Source: Kurthia huakuii LAM0618 (GTDB lineage: Bacteria; Bacillota; Bacilli; Bacillales_A; Planococcaceae). From it: 64,000 nt of DNA. A model generated the notes under the pieces. That model was not told where the DNA came from, did no database searches, and was given only the letters and a program-made list of their open reading frames with translations. Made by a program: the position numbers and the translations under genes. Where the stretch lies: NCBI RefSeq assembly GCF_000505545.1, contig NZ_AYTB01000016.1, forward strand, positions 62,001-126,000, written 5' to 3'. Positions 28,697 through 37,719 of the stretch are shown here, in pieces; position 1 is the stretch's first letter; every line of letters begins with the position of its first letter.

Positions 28697-28997
28697 ATTG
28701 TTCTCCTTCCCTTTAAAAAACAAGGAATATAGTATTATATAATTACATTTTTATAACTCTATTTTACTATTTATTATAGGGCTTTACAATCAAATTCGTT
28801 TTTTTACACAAACTGTACACAAATATTGAAAAAAGAAAATTTTAGCGAAAAAAAGAGGCTGGGACAACACATTTCATGTTCCTTTTTTAGCGTTCGCAAC
28901 AAAAAACCGGAACCGCGCCACAGCGCGATTCCGGTTTTTCTTATGCTCATCTGAGAGGGTGTTTTTACACGTACGTCCCAGCTTCCGTCGTTGATTC
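28697..28997. other. intergenic region containing repeat copy C
   Basis: About 150 AT-rich bases upstream of the chemoreceptor gene, then repeat copy C next to the 3' end of the YebC gene. No ORF with a ribosome site was seen. No separate terminator for the YebC gene is visible unless the repeat hairpin serves as one. Confidence 0.5.
28851..28985 (+). repeat. intergenic repeat, copy C
   Basis: Begins GAGGCTGGGACAACAC, shares with copy B the blocks ATTTCATGTTCC, TTTTTTAGCGTTCG, the CCGG hairpin (28911-28940) and TATGCTCATCTGAGA, and ends GTACGTCCCAGC. The ends are inverted repeats (GCTGGGAC with GTCCCAGC, a perfect 8-base match). Confidence 0.88.
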
Positions 28998-29711
28998 TTA
29001 AAGGTCTACGTTGTGATAAATTTGTTGTACATCTTCAAGTTCATCTAAAGCATCAATCATTTTTTCAAATTGCGCTTGTGTTTCTTCATCAAGTTGTACT
29101 TCTGTTTGTGGTAGCATTGAGATTTCAGCTACTGTGAATTCTTCAATACCTTCCGCTTTTAATGCGTTATCGACAAGCGCAAAGTCAGTTGGCTCTGCAT
29201 AAATAATTGTAACGTCGCCTTCTTCAAATACGTCGCGCACGTCGATATCAGCCATAATGAATGTTTCTAATAAATCGTCTGCAGATTTACCTTCAACACC
29301 AAACACCGCTGTTTTTGTGAACATATAATCTACTGAACCTTTCACACCCATGTTACCGCCATTTTTACCAAATGCAGCACGCACGTCAGAAGCAGTACGG
29401 TTGACGTTGTTTGTTAATGCATCAACGATTACCATTGAACCGTTTGGACCGAAACCTTCGTAACGTAATTCATCGAACACTTCATCAACATTGCCTTTTG
29501 CTTTGTCGATTGCGCGGTCGATAATATGTTTTGGTACGCTATATGTTTTTGCACGTTCTAACACGATTTTTAGAGCGCCATTTGATACTGGATCGGGTTC
29601 ACCTGATTTTGCCGCCACATAAATTTCGCGACCAAACTTAGCGTTAATACGGCTAGCATCTTTATCTTTTGCAGCCTTTTTTTCTTTAATGTTATTCCAC
29701 TTACGTCCCAT
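28998..29711 (-). CDS. YebC/PmpR family translation factor / regulator
   Basis: A 237-residue protein opening [19 protein letters not shown], the YeeN branch of the YebC/TACO1 family. All three domains appear present: a helical N-domain, then DRAIDKAKG, and [19 protein letters not shown], the family's best conserved stretch. YebC proteins were long annotated as transcription regulators; recent work ties them to relief of ribosome stalling at proline runs. AGAGAGTG precedes the ATG. Confidence 0.92.
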   Translation of the reverse strand: MGRKWNNIKEKKAAKDKDASRINAKFGREIYVAAKSGEPDPVSNGALKIVLERAKTYSVPKHIIDRAIDKAKGNVDEVFDELRYEGFGPNGSMVIVDALTNNVNRTASDVRAAFGKNGGNMGVKGSVDYMFTKTAVFGVEGKSADDLLETFIMADIDVRDVFEEGDVTIIYAEPTDFALVDNALKAEGIEEFTVAEISMLPQTEVQLDEETQAQFEKMIDALDELEDVQQIYHNVDL

Positions 29712-29929
29712 GTAAATTCACTCTCTTTCAAAATTAGGATACATTTAAATGACGTTGTGGGCAGAAAAATAGCGCCCACAGAAGGACGAGCCATTAATGG
29801 ACTCATTATACACTATTAAAATAGTTGGAAAAAGAAAAAGTTATACAAGCGCCATCCGTTTTCAACAAAAAACACTACGCTACAAACAAAAAAGCAGCAA
29901 TGAGCTCTGCAAAATTGCGGCCTTCGTTG

Positions 29930-30778
29930 TTATAAATCGCTCGCACTAAACGTATTGCCATGCTTTAAGTCGCCGTACTCATAGCCACGCTCCAACCATC
30001 TCATACGCTGTGCAGACGTGCCATGCGTAAATGTTTCGGGTACCGCATAACCTTGTGCTTGTTTTTGAAGTGTATCATCGCCGATTGCGCTCGCTGCTGT
30101 AATCGCCTCTGAAAAATCACTTTTATCTAAGTATTGTTGATTATGATGCGCAAAAACGCCGGCATAATAATCCGCTTGTAACTCAAGTTTTACTGATAGC
30201 GCATTGGCTTGTTCTTTTGATAGTTGGCGCTGCTCGTTACTTACTTTTGTTGATGTGCCTAATAAGTACTGCACATGATGTCCAACTTCATGTGCCACAA
30301 CATATGCCATCGCAAAGTCGCCCGGCGCATTAAATTGCGTTTTTAATTCCTGGTAGAAACTCAAATCAATATAGAGCTTTTGGTCGCCCGGACAATAAAA
30401 CGGTCCAACGGCTGATGTCGCACTACCACAAGCAGTTGCGACACTATTCGTAAATAATACGAGTTTTGGGTCTTTGTACGTTAAGCCATTTTCTTTAAAA
30501 ACCTCGCTCCAGACGTCCTCTGTATCAGCAAGCACAACGCTCACAAAATCCGCCAACTGTTGTTCTTCAGCCGTTGGTTCATAATGTTGTGTTGCCTGAT
30601 TTGTTGGTTGCGAAGCGGCATTGTTTAAAATGTCGGTCGGATTGCCCCCAAGTAACGTATAAATAATAACGACGATGACTCCTAAACCACCGAGGCCTCC
30701 AATCGCTAAACCGCCTCCTCCGCTCTTACCGCGTTGGTCTTCGACATTGGCGCTTTTTCGTCTGCCTTTCCATTCCAT
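29930..30778 (-). CDS. neutral zinc metallopeptidase, YpfJ family
   Basis: A 282-residue membrane-anchored protein: a short basic cytoplasmic head (KGRRKS), a glycine-rich run and one membrane helix (about 28-48), then an outside domain with the zinc motif HEVGH in AYVVAHEVGHHVQYLLG, preceded by ACGSATSAVGPFYCPGD and followed by ELQADYYAGVFAHH. This is the whole YpfJ/neutral zinc metallopeptidase pattern. The start ATG at 30778 follows GTGAGGTG. Substrate unknown. Confidence 0.9.
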   Translation of the reverse strand: MEWKGRRKSANVEDQRGKSGGGGLAIGGLGGLGVIVVIIYTLLGGNPTDILNNAASQPTNQATQHYEPTAEEQQLADFVSVVLADTEDVWSEVFKENGLTYKDPKLVLFTNSVATACGSATSAVGPFYCPGDQKLYIDLSFYQELKTQFNAPGDFAMAYVVAHEVGHHVQYLLGTSTKVSNEQRQLSKEQANALSVKLELQADYYAGVFAHHNQQYLDKSDFSEAITAASAIGDDTLQKQAQGYAVPETFTHGTSAQRMRWLERGYEYGDLKHGNTFSASDL

Positions 30779-30821
30779 ATCAGAACACCTCACTTTGTCG
30801 TTGATATACCCTTATTTTCCC

Positions 30822-30852
30822 ACAAAAAAACAGCAGTTCATACTACTGTTTT
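30822..30852 (-). terminator. terminator of the LMW phosphatase gene
   Basis: AACAGTAGT/ACTGCTGTT stem with one mismatch, then T7 on the minus strand. Confidence 0.8.
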
Positions 30853-31303
30853 AAGCCTTTTTTAGTTTTTGTAACAAGTGGCTACAACCATCTAAACAGA
30901 GCTGGTACGTTTCTTCAAAATCCCCGGTATAATAAGGGTCTGGCACTTCCGTCAACGCATTGTCCGCTAAATCCAGCAAACGAATGACTTCTTTCTCTTC
31001 CCCAACAATGCGGCGCGTATTTTCCACATTGCTATCATCCATACAGACGAAATAATCAAAAGCGTCTCGGTCGTGCTGCGTCAGTGGTCGGCTGTACATT
31101 CCATCCGTTGAAATGTCATACTCCGCTAACTTCGCAAGTGTCCCGCGATGTGGGCGCTCCCCCTTATGCCAACCAGCTGTTCCGGCTGAATCAATATGAA
31201 ACGCCTCTGTCAGTTGCTCGCGCTCAACTAAATCGCGAAAAATCGCTTCTGCCATTGGCGAGCGACAAATATTTCCTAAGCACACAAACAATACATTTTT
31301 CAT
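30851..31303 (-). CDS. low-molecular-weight protein-tyrosine phosphatase (YfkJ-like)
   Basis: A 150-residue phosphatase. The catalytic loop C8-LGNIC-R14-S is at the N-terminus and the general acid Asp lies in VPDPYYTG near residue 120. Sequence order and length resemble B. subtilis YfkJ more than the arginine phosphatase YwlE. GGAGG precedes the ATG. It is followed after its terminator by the YpfJ gene and preceded by a signal peptidase gene; functional linkage is not evident. Confidence 0.9.
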   Translation of the reverse strand: MKNVLFVCLGNICRSPMAEAIFRDLVEREQLTEAFHIDSAGTAGWHKGERPHRGTLAKLAEYDISTDGMYSRPLTQHDRDAFDYFVCMDDSNVENTRRIVGEEKEVIRLLDLADNALTEVPDPYYTGDFEETYQLCLDGCSHLLQKLKKA

Positions 31304-31358
31304 TCTTTTCCTCCATTAAAAAAGAGCTCGAAGGTAGTCCCTCTCGCTCACTTCTTCA

Positions 31359-31901
31359 TTATTTCCAAGGCCAGTAACGGAATACTACTTTCCCGTCTAC
31401 GGCATCTTTGTTAATAAAACCATACGCACGACTATCACTACTATTCGGGCGGTTGTCACCTAATACGAAATAAGAATCTTTTGGTACTGTCGTTTCGCCC
31501 GTCACTTCGTCGATCGTAAAGTCATCTGTGTACGGCAAATCTGTATCTTTTTCATATTGTGCAGTTGCTTTATCGATGTACGTTTCCTTTACTTCTTTAC
31601 CGTTAACGTAAAGCTTATCATCTTTTACTGCGACAGTATCACCGGGTAAACCGACAATACGTTTAATATAATGATCGTCCTCTACAGGCGATTGGAATAC
31701 GATTACATCATCATAATCAAGGCCACCTGGTTTTAAAATCATCACGCGGTCGTTATCATGATACGTCGGTTCCATCGATTCCCCTTTAACGGTAACCGGA
31801 GCTAATAAAAATTGGCGTACGACAAATGCGACAATTACTGCAATGACAATCGGTACAACCCACGATAAAAGCTCTTTTGTTTTACTTTGCTTTGCTTCCA
31901 T
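31359..31901 (-). CDS. type I signal peptidase
   Basis: A 180-residue membrane protease with one N-terminal helix (about 13-33) and an outside catalytic domain. The nucleophile is S42 in VKGESMEPT and the base K80 in HYIKRIVGLPGD; GDNRPNSSDSR is the last conserved box. It removes signal peptides from exported proteins at the outer membrane face. Size equals the SipS/SipT group (about 184). AAAGGTGATGAG precedes the ATG. Confidence 0.93.
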   Translation of the reverse strand: MEAKQSKTKELLSWVVPIVIAVIVAFVVRQFLLAPVTVKGESMEPTYHDNDRVMILKPGGLDYDDVIVFQSPVEDDHYIKRIVGLPGDTVAVKDDKLYVNGKEVKETYIDKATAQYEKDTDLPYTDDFTIDEVTGETTVPKDSYFVLGDNRPNSSDSRAYGFINKDAVDGKVVFRYWPWK

Positions 31902-32047
31902 TTTCTCATCACCTTTACATTTATGAGTTCTTAAATATTATGCCATTCTTTTTCTAAATGTGCTATTCACTGCACTTTAATACGACAAAAAAAGAAGCGA
32001 CTAGGTTCCCTTCACCCAATCACTCCATGTTTATTAAGCAATGCTTA

Positions 32048-32335
32048 TTAGTTTATGTATTGCTTTAAGTCTTCGAGATGTTCTTCGGTAATCCCTAACA
32101 CTTCATAAACTTTTTGTAACGTTGTTTCGCGAACTTTTGTATCCCCACGTTCAATACGACTAACTGTTTTTTGAGTAACATTCGCTTTTTCTGCAAGCTC
32201 AGATTGTGTTAAACCTACATTCATGCGTTGTTTGAAAATAATTTGGCTACGGTGCTCTGCCATTAATTCTACCGCTGTCTTTTCATGTACGGCCTTGCTT
32301 TGTTCTGTATTTTCTAAAATGTTAACTGTTACCAT
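32048..32335 (-). CDS. XRE-family helix-turn-helix regulator
   Basis: A 95-residue DNA-binding protein from the ATG at 32335. The C-terminal 60 residues are a Cro/C1 HTH (LTQSELAEKANVTQKTVSRI is the core). The N-terminal 30 residues carry no known motif. The layout is like the antitoxins of HigBA-type pairs, but no small toxin-sized gene adjoins it, so a stand-alone regulator is as likely. GGAGTGGTGG provides the ribosome site. Targets unknown. Confidence 0.82.
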   Translation of the reverse strand: MVTVNILENTEQSKAVHEKTAVELMAEHRSQIIFKQRMNVGLTQSELAEKANVTQKTVSRIERGDTKVRETTLQKVYEVLGITEEHLEDLKQYIN

Positions 32336-32426
32336 TGAATCCACCACTCCTAATTTTGTATGAATTTGCAAGTAGCAGCAATCCCAAAAAATAGTTTATC
32401 GCATGCGCTCTCCCCTATGCGTATGG

Positions 32427-33029
32427 CTATTTCTCAGCAGCAATTTTTCGTTGTAATTCTTTTTGAAGTTCGTCAATTGTATGTTCTAAACGTTGCGTAT
32501 ATTCATCGCGACCTTCTTTACCCTTAGCCTCTACATAAAAAGGCTCTCCGTAAATTAAGTATCCTTTTTGACGCTTGAAAACGTCCTTTGGATTGTTCGG
32601 GCCGATATATGCTGCGGGAACTACTGGCGCCTTGGCTAATTGCGCGATTGTAATTGTTCCTTGTTTCAAAGAATCTCCCTCGGCGTTACGTGTGCCACTT
32701 GGGAAAATACCAACGATTTTGCCTTCTTTTAAAAGTTGGCGTGGTATTTTAATAACACTTGGTCCTGGGTTATCACGATCAACCGGAAAAGCATTCATCT
32801 TATTGATAAACCATCCAAGTCCCTTAACATCAAAAAGTTGCTTTTTCGCCATGAAATGAATTGGCGTTGGATAAATAGAAACACCTAAATTCAAAATGTC
32901 AATCCAACCTGTATGCGTACAAGCGATAATATAACCGCCCTCTGTCGGTAAATTACCTTTGTTATAAACTTTAACCTTATTAAACAGACCTAAAAACCAA
33001 ACTACAAATTTTCCTACTTGTTTATACAT
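32427..33029 (-). CDS. 1-acyl-sn-glycerol-3-phosphate acyltransferase, PlsC-like
   Basis: A 200-residue membrane-bound acyltransferase. The HX4D catalytic motif is H39-TGWI-D44, and FPSGTRN (about 108-114) is the glycerophosphate-binding block. It acylates lysophosphatidic acid in phospholipid synthesis. The ATG at 33029 follows CTGGAGATA; 15 more codons are open upstream but have no ribosome site. Acts at the inner membrane face. Confidence 0.88.
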   Translation of the reverse strand: MYKQVGKFVVWFLGLFNKVKVYNKGNLPTEGGYIIACTHTGWIDILNLGVSIYPTPIHFMAKKQLFDVKGLGWFINKMNAFPVDRDNPGPSVIKIPRQLLKEGKIVGIFPSGTRNAEGDSLKQGTITIAQLAKAPVVPAAYIGPNNPKDVFKRQKGYLIYGEPFYVEAKGKEGRDEYTQRLEHTIDELQKELQRKIAAEK

Positions 33030-33427
33030 TTTATATCTCCAGCCTTTACAGAATTTCAGGCCAATCCGCCCCACTCTGTATCGTGCCTGTTTTGCATGGA
33101 CTCGTCAACTACCTGCGGACAAATTCATGTGACAAAAATACAAAAACAATGCCTTGAATCGTTGTTTTCTATTTCCCTATATGTAAATATTGTAAATGAA
33201 TTTTCAAAAAATTAAAGCCCTATTTAGCTGAAATCTTTTAATTATTTTGTTTTTTCAAAAAATTTACGTTTAAAAGAGCGATTTTCGACATAAATAGTCC
33301 AATTCCTTACTCCCTAATTATGACATAAAAAGATAATTTTCGTCGTCGTTAAATTGACGCTAAATCGTTTGTGTCCTCCTGAAACGGAAAAAAACGATAA
33401 CATACACATGCTATCGTTTCGTTACAA
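33030..33427. other. gene-free stretch upstream of plsC-like gene
   Basis: About 400 AT-rich bases. Apart from the terminator at 33388-33420 I found no ORF with a ribosome site, no riboswitch and no repeat. A promoter for the acyltransferase gene must lie here but no hexamer pair stands out. Confidence 0.4.
33388..33420 (-). terminator. terminator of the UPF0316 gene
   Basis: AAACGATAGCATG and CATGTTATCGTTT-like arms pair, followed by T7 on the minus strand. Confidence 0.82.
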
Positions 33428-33943
33428 CTAGCCGCGCATTTGCTTTGCGAGGAAGCCTCCATTTAGTTTATTCGGTTCATACGACACGATAAATGCTTTC
33501 GGCCACATTTGTAAAATCACCGCACGTAAGTTTTTTTCCTTTTTACGCTTTGCAATGACCGTCATACATAATTTGCGACCATCTTTTCCGTCTGCAAACC
33601 ATGACGTCACGCCGTAACCACGCTCACGAAGCTGTGACACGATTTCAAATTCGGCGGCATCCACAATAATTTCAAATAGTACATAACCGAGTGCTAGACG
33701 GCGTTCAATCAAGCTACCTACATAGACACCAAGACCCCAGCCAAAACAATAGGCAGCCATATTCCACGGATTTGAAATTTCATCGAGCACCATCGTTAAA
33801 CCGATTAAATAGACGAATACTTCGACCATCGATAAAATGGACGCAACCTTCGTATAACCTTTAATGACCATAATAAGACGCAACGTTGTCAGCGTCATAT
33901 ACGTTACGTTAATCACAATAATTAACAGCACCGTTTCGAGCAT
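33428..33943 (-). CDS. UPF0316 (DUF2179/DUF5698, YebE-like) membrane protein
   Basis: A 171-residue protein: three membrane helices in the first 100 residues (MLETVLLIIVINVTYMTLTT; VEVFVYLIGLTMVLDEI; AAYCFGWGLGVYVGSLIE), then a cytoplasmic DUF2179-like domain with RGYGVTSWFADGKDGRK. The set matches the UPF0316 family of Bacillales. AAAGGAGG lies 6 bases before the ATG at 33943. Function not established. Confidence 0.88.
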   Translation of the reverse strand: MLETVLLIIVINVTYMTLTTLRLIMVIKGYTKVASILSMVEVFVYLIGLTMVLDEISNPWNMAAYCFGWGLGVYVGSLIERRLALGYVLFEIIVDAAEFEIVSQLRERGYGVTSWFADGKDGRKLCMTVIAKRKKEKNLRAVILQMWPKAFIVSYEPNKLNGGFLAKQMRG

Positions 33944-34032
33944 AAATTGGCCTCCTTTCACACCAATCTTATTCCCGTCACGTCCATTTTTACGCATTAA
34001 AAAAGACTTCTCACGACATTTGTGACAAGCCT

Positions 34033-34224
34033 TTAGGATGTACGTTTTTTTGTATCTTGCTTTTGGAGGAAAAAATAAAGTAACACAACCGCAATGATAT
34101 TCAAAACAATTCCTCCAATTAAACACGCCCACTGAATCGCTAGAGGGAGTGTGCGTGTCATCCCAAATGTAATGCTCAAGCAGCCTATTACAATACAAAC
34201 TAAATATGCGGGTAATCGATTCAC
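34033..34224 (-). CDS. small membrane protein, 63 aa
   Basis: A GTG start 7 bases after AGGAGG opens a frame of 63 residues with two membrane helices (about 5-22 and 31-52) and a basic tail (KQDTKKRTS). The ribosome site and the composition support a real gene. The family is not recognised. It lies just upstream of the UPF0316 gene on the same strand, 89 bases apart, so cotranscription is possible. Confidence 0.65.
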   Translation of the reverse strand: MNRLPAYLVCIVIGCLSITFGMTRTLPLAIQWACLIGGIVLNIIAVVLLYFFLQKQDTKKRTS

Positions 34225-34373
34225 TCGCCGTCCTCCTCGCGTTTTATTACCGCCAATACTATCATTTATTAGCGGAAATGTCTAAATTTTTTATTTATTT
34301 AAGCTACTGCTGTCATGCATTTAACGTGCTTTTATGGTACGTTATAAAAGATTACTAGAAAGGCGCTGATATT

Positions 34374-34859
34374 TTGCGTTTTATAAAATTTGTGCCATTG
34401 ATTTTGTTGATTATGATTGTGTTCATTTCATCGGCTACACCGTATCAACAACAAACGATTGTACCTACATTAATGAAATTACTCCCCGGTGAGCCGCTGA
34501 TTGGTCCATTGTCGCTGCTTCACATTCCTTATTACGGCATGGATATTTCAGTTGAGTCGCGTGGATATTATTATTTCTTAGAATTTTTAGTGCGTAAGTT
34601 TGCGCATCTTACAGCATTTGGTGCGATGGCCATTGCCGTCTATATCGCGCTACCGAAAAAAAACTACCGCTATTTACTCGCAATTGGTATCACATTCTTA
34701 TTTGCTTGCGCTGACGAATTACATCAATACTTTACAGTAGGACGCACCGCTTCTGGCCAAGACGTATTACTTGATACAGTAGGTGGGCTTCTATGGCTAA
34801 CCATTTTCGTAGTCATTTTGCGCAAAATACGTGCTAAAAAAAAGGAGACACCAAATTAG
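34374..34859 (+). CDS. VanZ-like family membrane protein
   Basis: A 161-residue protein from a TTG start, with AAAGG upstream. Four membrane helices are visible. The VanZ signature region is present: RKFAHLTAFGAMAIAVY, then FACADELHQYFTVGRTASG-DVLLDTVGG. The D/E-H pattern in this last block is the hallmark of the family, named for the teicoplanin-resistance protein; most chromosomal members have no known role. The gene converges on the GNAT gene and shares its terminator. Confidence 0.88.
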   Translation: MRFIKFVPLILLIMIVFISSATPYQQQTIVPTLMKLLPGEPLIGPLSLLHIPYYGMDISVESRGYYYFLEFLVRKFAHLTAFGAMAIAVYIALPKKNYRYLLAIGITFLFACADELHQYFTVGRTASGQDVLLDTVGGLLWLTIFVVILRKIRAKKKETPN

Positions 34860-34873
34860 GTGCCTCTTTTTTC
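34836..34873. terminator. bidirectional terminator between VanZ and GNAT genes
   Basis: AAAAAAGGAGACACC and GGTGCCTCTTTTTT pair with a short loop, giving T6 in either direction. The VanZ stop lies within it. Confidence 0.82.
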
Positions 34874-34874
34874 A

Positions 34875-35387
34875 TTACAATAAATACGTCATTAAGTACT
34901 CATCAATGAACGCCCCGTCCTCATCGCGAATCGATTTTTTATCGACACCGATGACTTCAAAACCTAGCTTTTTGTATAACTCAAATGCTCGTTGATTACT
35001 TGTGAATACGCCTAAATCTAGTTTTTCTAAGTGATCATGTGCGTGTGCCCACGCAATAATCGCTTTCATAATTGCTGCCCCAGCGCCATTTCCACGCGCA
35101 TCTGGTGACACATAGACCGACCCAATATAGCCGCGATGCTGTGTTTTGACGGTCGTATCAATCGTCAATGTCGCAATGCCGAGCAAGCGCTCATCGATAA
35201 ATGCGCCGAAAATATGCTCATGATCTCGTTTGATTGTTTTTTCAATTCGTTCGACAGGATTGTCATGACTTGTCGCCTCTTTGTATGTTTCACCAAAAGC
35301 GCCTGGGTCTTGTGTTAATGCTTCTTTACGGAGCGCCCAATATTCTTTTGCGTCCTGCTCTTCTAGTAGCCGAATCTCCATTGTCAT
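34875..35387 (-). CDS. GNAT family N-acetyltransferase
   Basis: A 170-residue acetyltransferase. GYIGSVYVSPDARGNGAGAA holds the acetyl-CoA loop (R/Q-x-x-G-x-G/A: ARGNGAGAA), and FELYKKLGFEVIG is the usual C-terminal helix. I chose the ATG at 35387, behind GAGGTGATA. The substrate is unknown. It follows the CoA-disulfide reductase gene by 11 bases and is probably cotranscribed with it. Confidence 0.88.
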   Translation of the reverse strand: MTMEIRLLEEQDAKEYWALRKEALTQDPGAFGETYKEATSHDNPVERIEKTIKRDHEHIFGAFIDERLLGIATLTIDTTVKTQHRGYIGSVYVSPDARGNGAGAAIMKAIIAWAHAHDHLEKLDLGVFTSNQRAFELYKKLGFEVIGVDKKSIRDEDGAFIDEYLMTYLL

Positions 35388-35398
35388 CCTATCACCTC

Positions 35399-36730
35399 TT
35401 AAAATTGTCGTTTTGCTAACTGTTGAATCGGGTCCCATACCGAGTTAAACGGTGGGGCATACGATAAATCTAAATCTAATAACCCACGTAATGTCATGCG
35501 CTGCTGTAAAGCCGTCGCAAAGACATCGATGCGTTTATCAACGCCCTTTTTGCCGATGATTTGCATACCAAGTAGCTCTTGCGTGCGCTTACGCCAAATA
35601 ATTTTAATCGTTAAATTTTCAGCATGTGGATAATAGCTTGCGTGACTGCCCGCTTCATGTGTATACGTTTCATATTGATAACCGGCTTGTTGCACTTCAA
35701 GCTCATTTAAGCCCGTTTTTGCAATTTGTAAATCGAAACATTGTAAAATCGATGTCCCGACAATGCCGCGAAATTCATCGGGAATACCGGCCATATTTAA
35801 CCCGGCAAGGCGCCCTTGTTTATTCGCCGTCGTACCAAGTGGAATGTAGTCATTTTTACTTTTGACATTATGATAATGCGATGCACAGTCCCCTGCCGCA
35901 TAAACATATTGCATACTCGTTTCCAAATGCGGATTAACGAGGATAGCCCCATTTTTCAGCGTATAAATGCCGCTATCTTCAAGGAATTCGGTATTCGGCT
36001 GCACGCCAACCGCTTCAACAACCATGTCCGTTGGGTAACTTGCATGATCGGTACGGACAGCCGTCACATGGTCATCACCTTCATAACCGAGCAGCTTTTC
36101 GTTGAATATCACTTCAACACCTTTATCTGCAAGCTCCGCATGAATTTTTTCAGCAAATGAATACTCTAAAAAGCGTGCTACTTGTTCGCCACGCAACATC
36201 ATACGCACCTTTTTCCCGGCATTTGTAAACGTTTCAGCAAGCTCAAGCGCAATATAGCCACCGCCGATAATCGTCACATGTTGTACATGTTGCATACTTT
36301 CTTTTACAGCATTCGTCTGTGGAATCGTTTTAAAATAATAAATGCCGTCTAACGTATATGCGGCGTCATCAAGCGCTTTTTTTGGCTCGGCACCTGTCGC
36401 AATAAGCAGGCGGTCGTACGTTTCTTCAAATGGCTCATTCGTATCGGTTTTATAGCCGTATACAACGCGTGCAATGCAGTCCACATTCGTCACACAATAG
36501 CCTGTACGCGCATCGATGCCATACTTTTCATTAAATTGTGCCGCCGTTTTATGTACGACATCTTCCGCATTTGGTACGCGACCATCTAACACATATGGCA
36601 ATCCACACTGACCGTACGAATAATGCTGTCCTTTATCTAGTGTCGTAATTTGTGCTTCTTTATCATGGCGATAAATTTCCATTGCGGCGCTCATACCAGC
36701 CGCGTCGCCTCCAACAATTACATATTTCAT
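35399..36730 (-). CDS. cdr: CoA-disulfide reductase (pyridine nucleotide-disulfide oxidoreductase)
   Basis: A 443-residue flavoenzyme. FAD binding GGDAAGMSAA is at the N-terminus; the single redox Cys42 lies in YGQCGLPY, the mark of the CoADR/NADH oxidase group; IIGGGYIALELAE (about 152) binds NAD(P)H; and YVYAAGDCA closes the FAD site. It reduces CoA disulfide to maintain the thiol pool; NADH oxidase or polysulfide reductase are alternatives in the same group. GTGAGGTG precedes the ATG. A GNAT gene follows in the same transcript. Confidence 0.85.
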   Translation of the reverse strand: MKYVIVGGDAAGMSAAMEIYRHDKEAQITTLDKGQHYSYGQCGLPYVLDGRVPNAEDVVHKTAAQFNEKYGIDARTGYCVTNVDCIARVVYGYKTDTNEPFEETYDRLLIATGAEPKKALDDAAYTLDGIYYFKTIPQTNAVKESMQHVQHVTIIGGGYIALELAETFTNAGKKVRMMLRGEQVARFLEYSFAEKIHAELADKGVEVIFNEKLLGYEGDDHVTAVRTDHASYPTDMVVEAVGVQPNTEFLEDSGIYTLKNGAILVNPHLETSMQYVYAAGDCASHYHNVKSKNDYIPLGTTANKQGRLAGLNMAGIPDEFRGIVGTSILQCFDLQIAKTGLNELEVQQAGYQYETYTHEAGSHASYYPHAENLTIKIIWRKRTQELLGMQIIGKKGVDKRIDVFATALQQRMTLRGLLDLDLSYAPPFNSVWDPIQQLAKRQF

Positions 36731-36783
36731 ATCCGTTCACCTCACTGAGTCTTTTCCCCGTCATCGTAAATTCAAAACGATAC

Positions 36784-36814
36784 AAAAAAGAGGTTAGAAA
36801 AAGTTTCTAACCTC
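36784..36814 (-). terminator. terminator of rlmA
   Basis: Perfect 11-bp stem GAGGTTAGAAA/TTTCTAACCTC with a 3-base loop, followed by T6 on the minus strand. Confidence 0.87.
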
Positions 36815-36820
36815 GCTCCA

Positions 36821-37654
36821 TTATTGCCCAATTAGGACATCAACATCAATCGTTATCTCCGTTAATGTTCCCGCTTCAATTTGTTGTTCCTGATGCCATC
36901 CCATCGGCGTCATATGCGCGAGTAATGGCACAAGTTCCGCACGAATCGGTAACGTCGTTGTGACACGCTGCACACGCACGTCATCAAAGTTTTCACTAAA
37001 ACGCGTAACCGTTTTGTCATTTGAATACGATTCCTTCTCAGAATCCGCGAAAAATAGCGCGCGCAGTTCGCGTAAATAACCTGCTTGTGGCACGATTTTA
37101 ATCACCTTACCAGACGGCTTTAAAATGCGCTTAAACTCATCGTAATTTGCCGGTGATAAAAAGTTTAAAATAATATCAAACGCTTCCTCTGCATACGGAC
37201 TTTTCGCTAAATCCCCAACAATCCACATCATGTCACTATAATTTTTCGCAGCCTGTACGATGCCCTCTTTCGCAATATCAATGCCTGATGCGACCATGTC
37301 ACCGCTATAGCTCGCCTTTAAATTAGCTAAATGTGACCCTTCGCCACAACCCGTATCTAGCATCGCAACATCTCCTGCTAGCTCGGCTAAAATGACGTTA
37401 TACACTTCGCGATATAAGTCGCTATCAATGACTTCTTTGCGCGCCTCAAACAACGATTTATCATACATCGACGTCGCCGGGTGCGTCATCATATTGACAT
37501 AGCCTTGCTTGGCCATATCGAATGAATGATTCGCCAAACAGCGTACAGTCCCGTTGTCATCAACAGTCATTGCCCCGTGACAAATTGGACATTGTAGTAA
37601 CATGCTATGCTGTGCTAGATAGCTAGCTGCGCGTTGTTTTTTTGTTAATCCCAC
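36821..37654 (-). CDS. rlmA: 23S rRNA (guanine-N1)-methyltransferase, RlmA type
   Basis: A 277-residue methyltransferase. The N-terminal zinc finger C22-x2-C25...C39-x3-H43 and the following HSFDMAKQGYVNMM are diagnostic of RlmA(I/II). The SAM domain has LDTGCGEGSHL (motif I). It methylates N1 of G745 or G748 in 23S rRNA; the RlmA(II)/TlrB form (G748) is usual in Gram-positives and affects tylosin sensitivity. The GTG start follows GAGGTG by 5 bases. Confidence 0.9.
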   Translation of the reverse strand: MGLTKKQRAASYLAQHSMLLQCPICHGAMTVDDNGTVRCLANHSFDMAKQGYVNMMTHPATSMYDKSLFEARKEVIDSDLYREVYNVILAELAGDVAMLDTGCGEGSHLANLKASYSGDMVASGIDIAKEGIVQAAKNYSDMMWIVGDLAKSPYAEEAFDIILNFLSPANYDEFKRILKPSGKVIKIVPQAGYLRELRALFFADSEKESYSNDKTVTRFSENFDDVRVQRVTTTLPIRAELVPLLAHMTPMGWHQEQQIEAGTLTEITIDVDVLIGQ

Positions 37655-37719
37655 AAAAACACCTCATATAAAAAGGAGGCACATAAAAGGCCCCCACATT
37701 TTTTCTTTAGTATACCATG

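Noticed and set aside
32048-32335. Toxin-antitoxin pair built on the XRE regulator
   Set aside because: No small toxin-like ORF adjoins it on either side.
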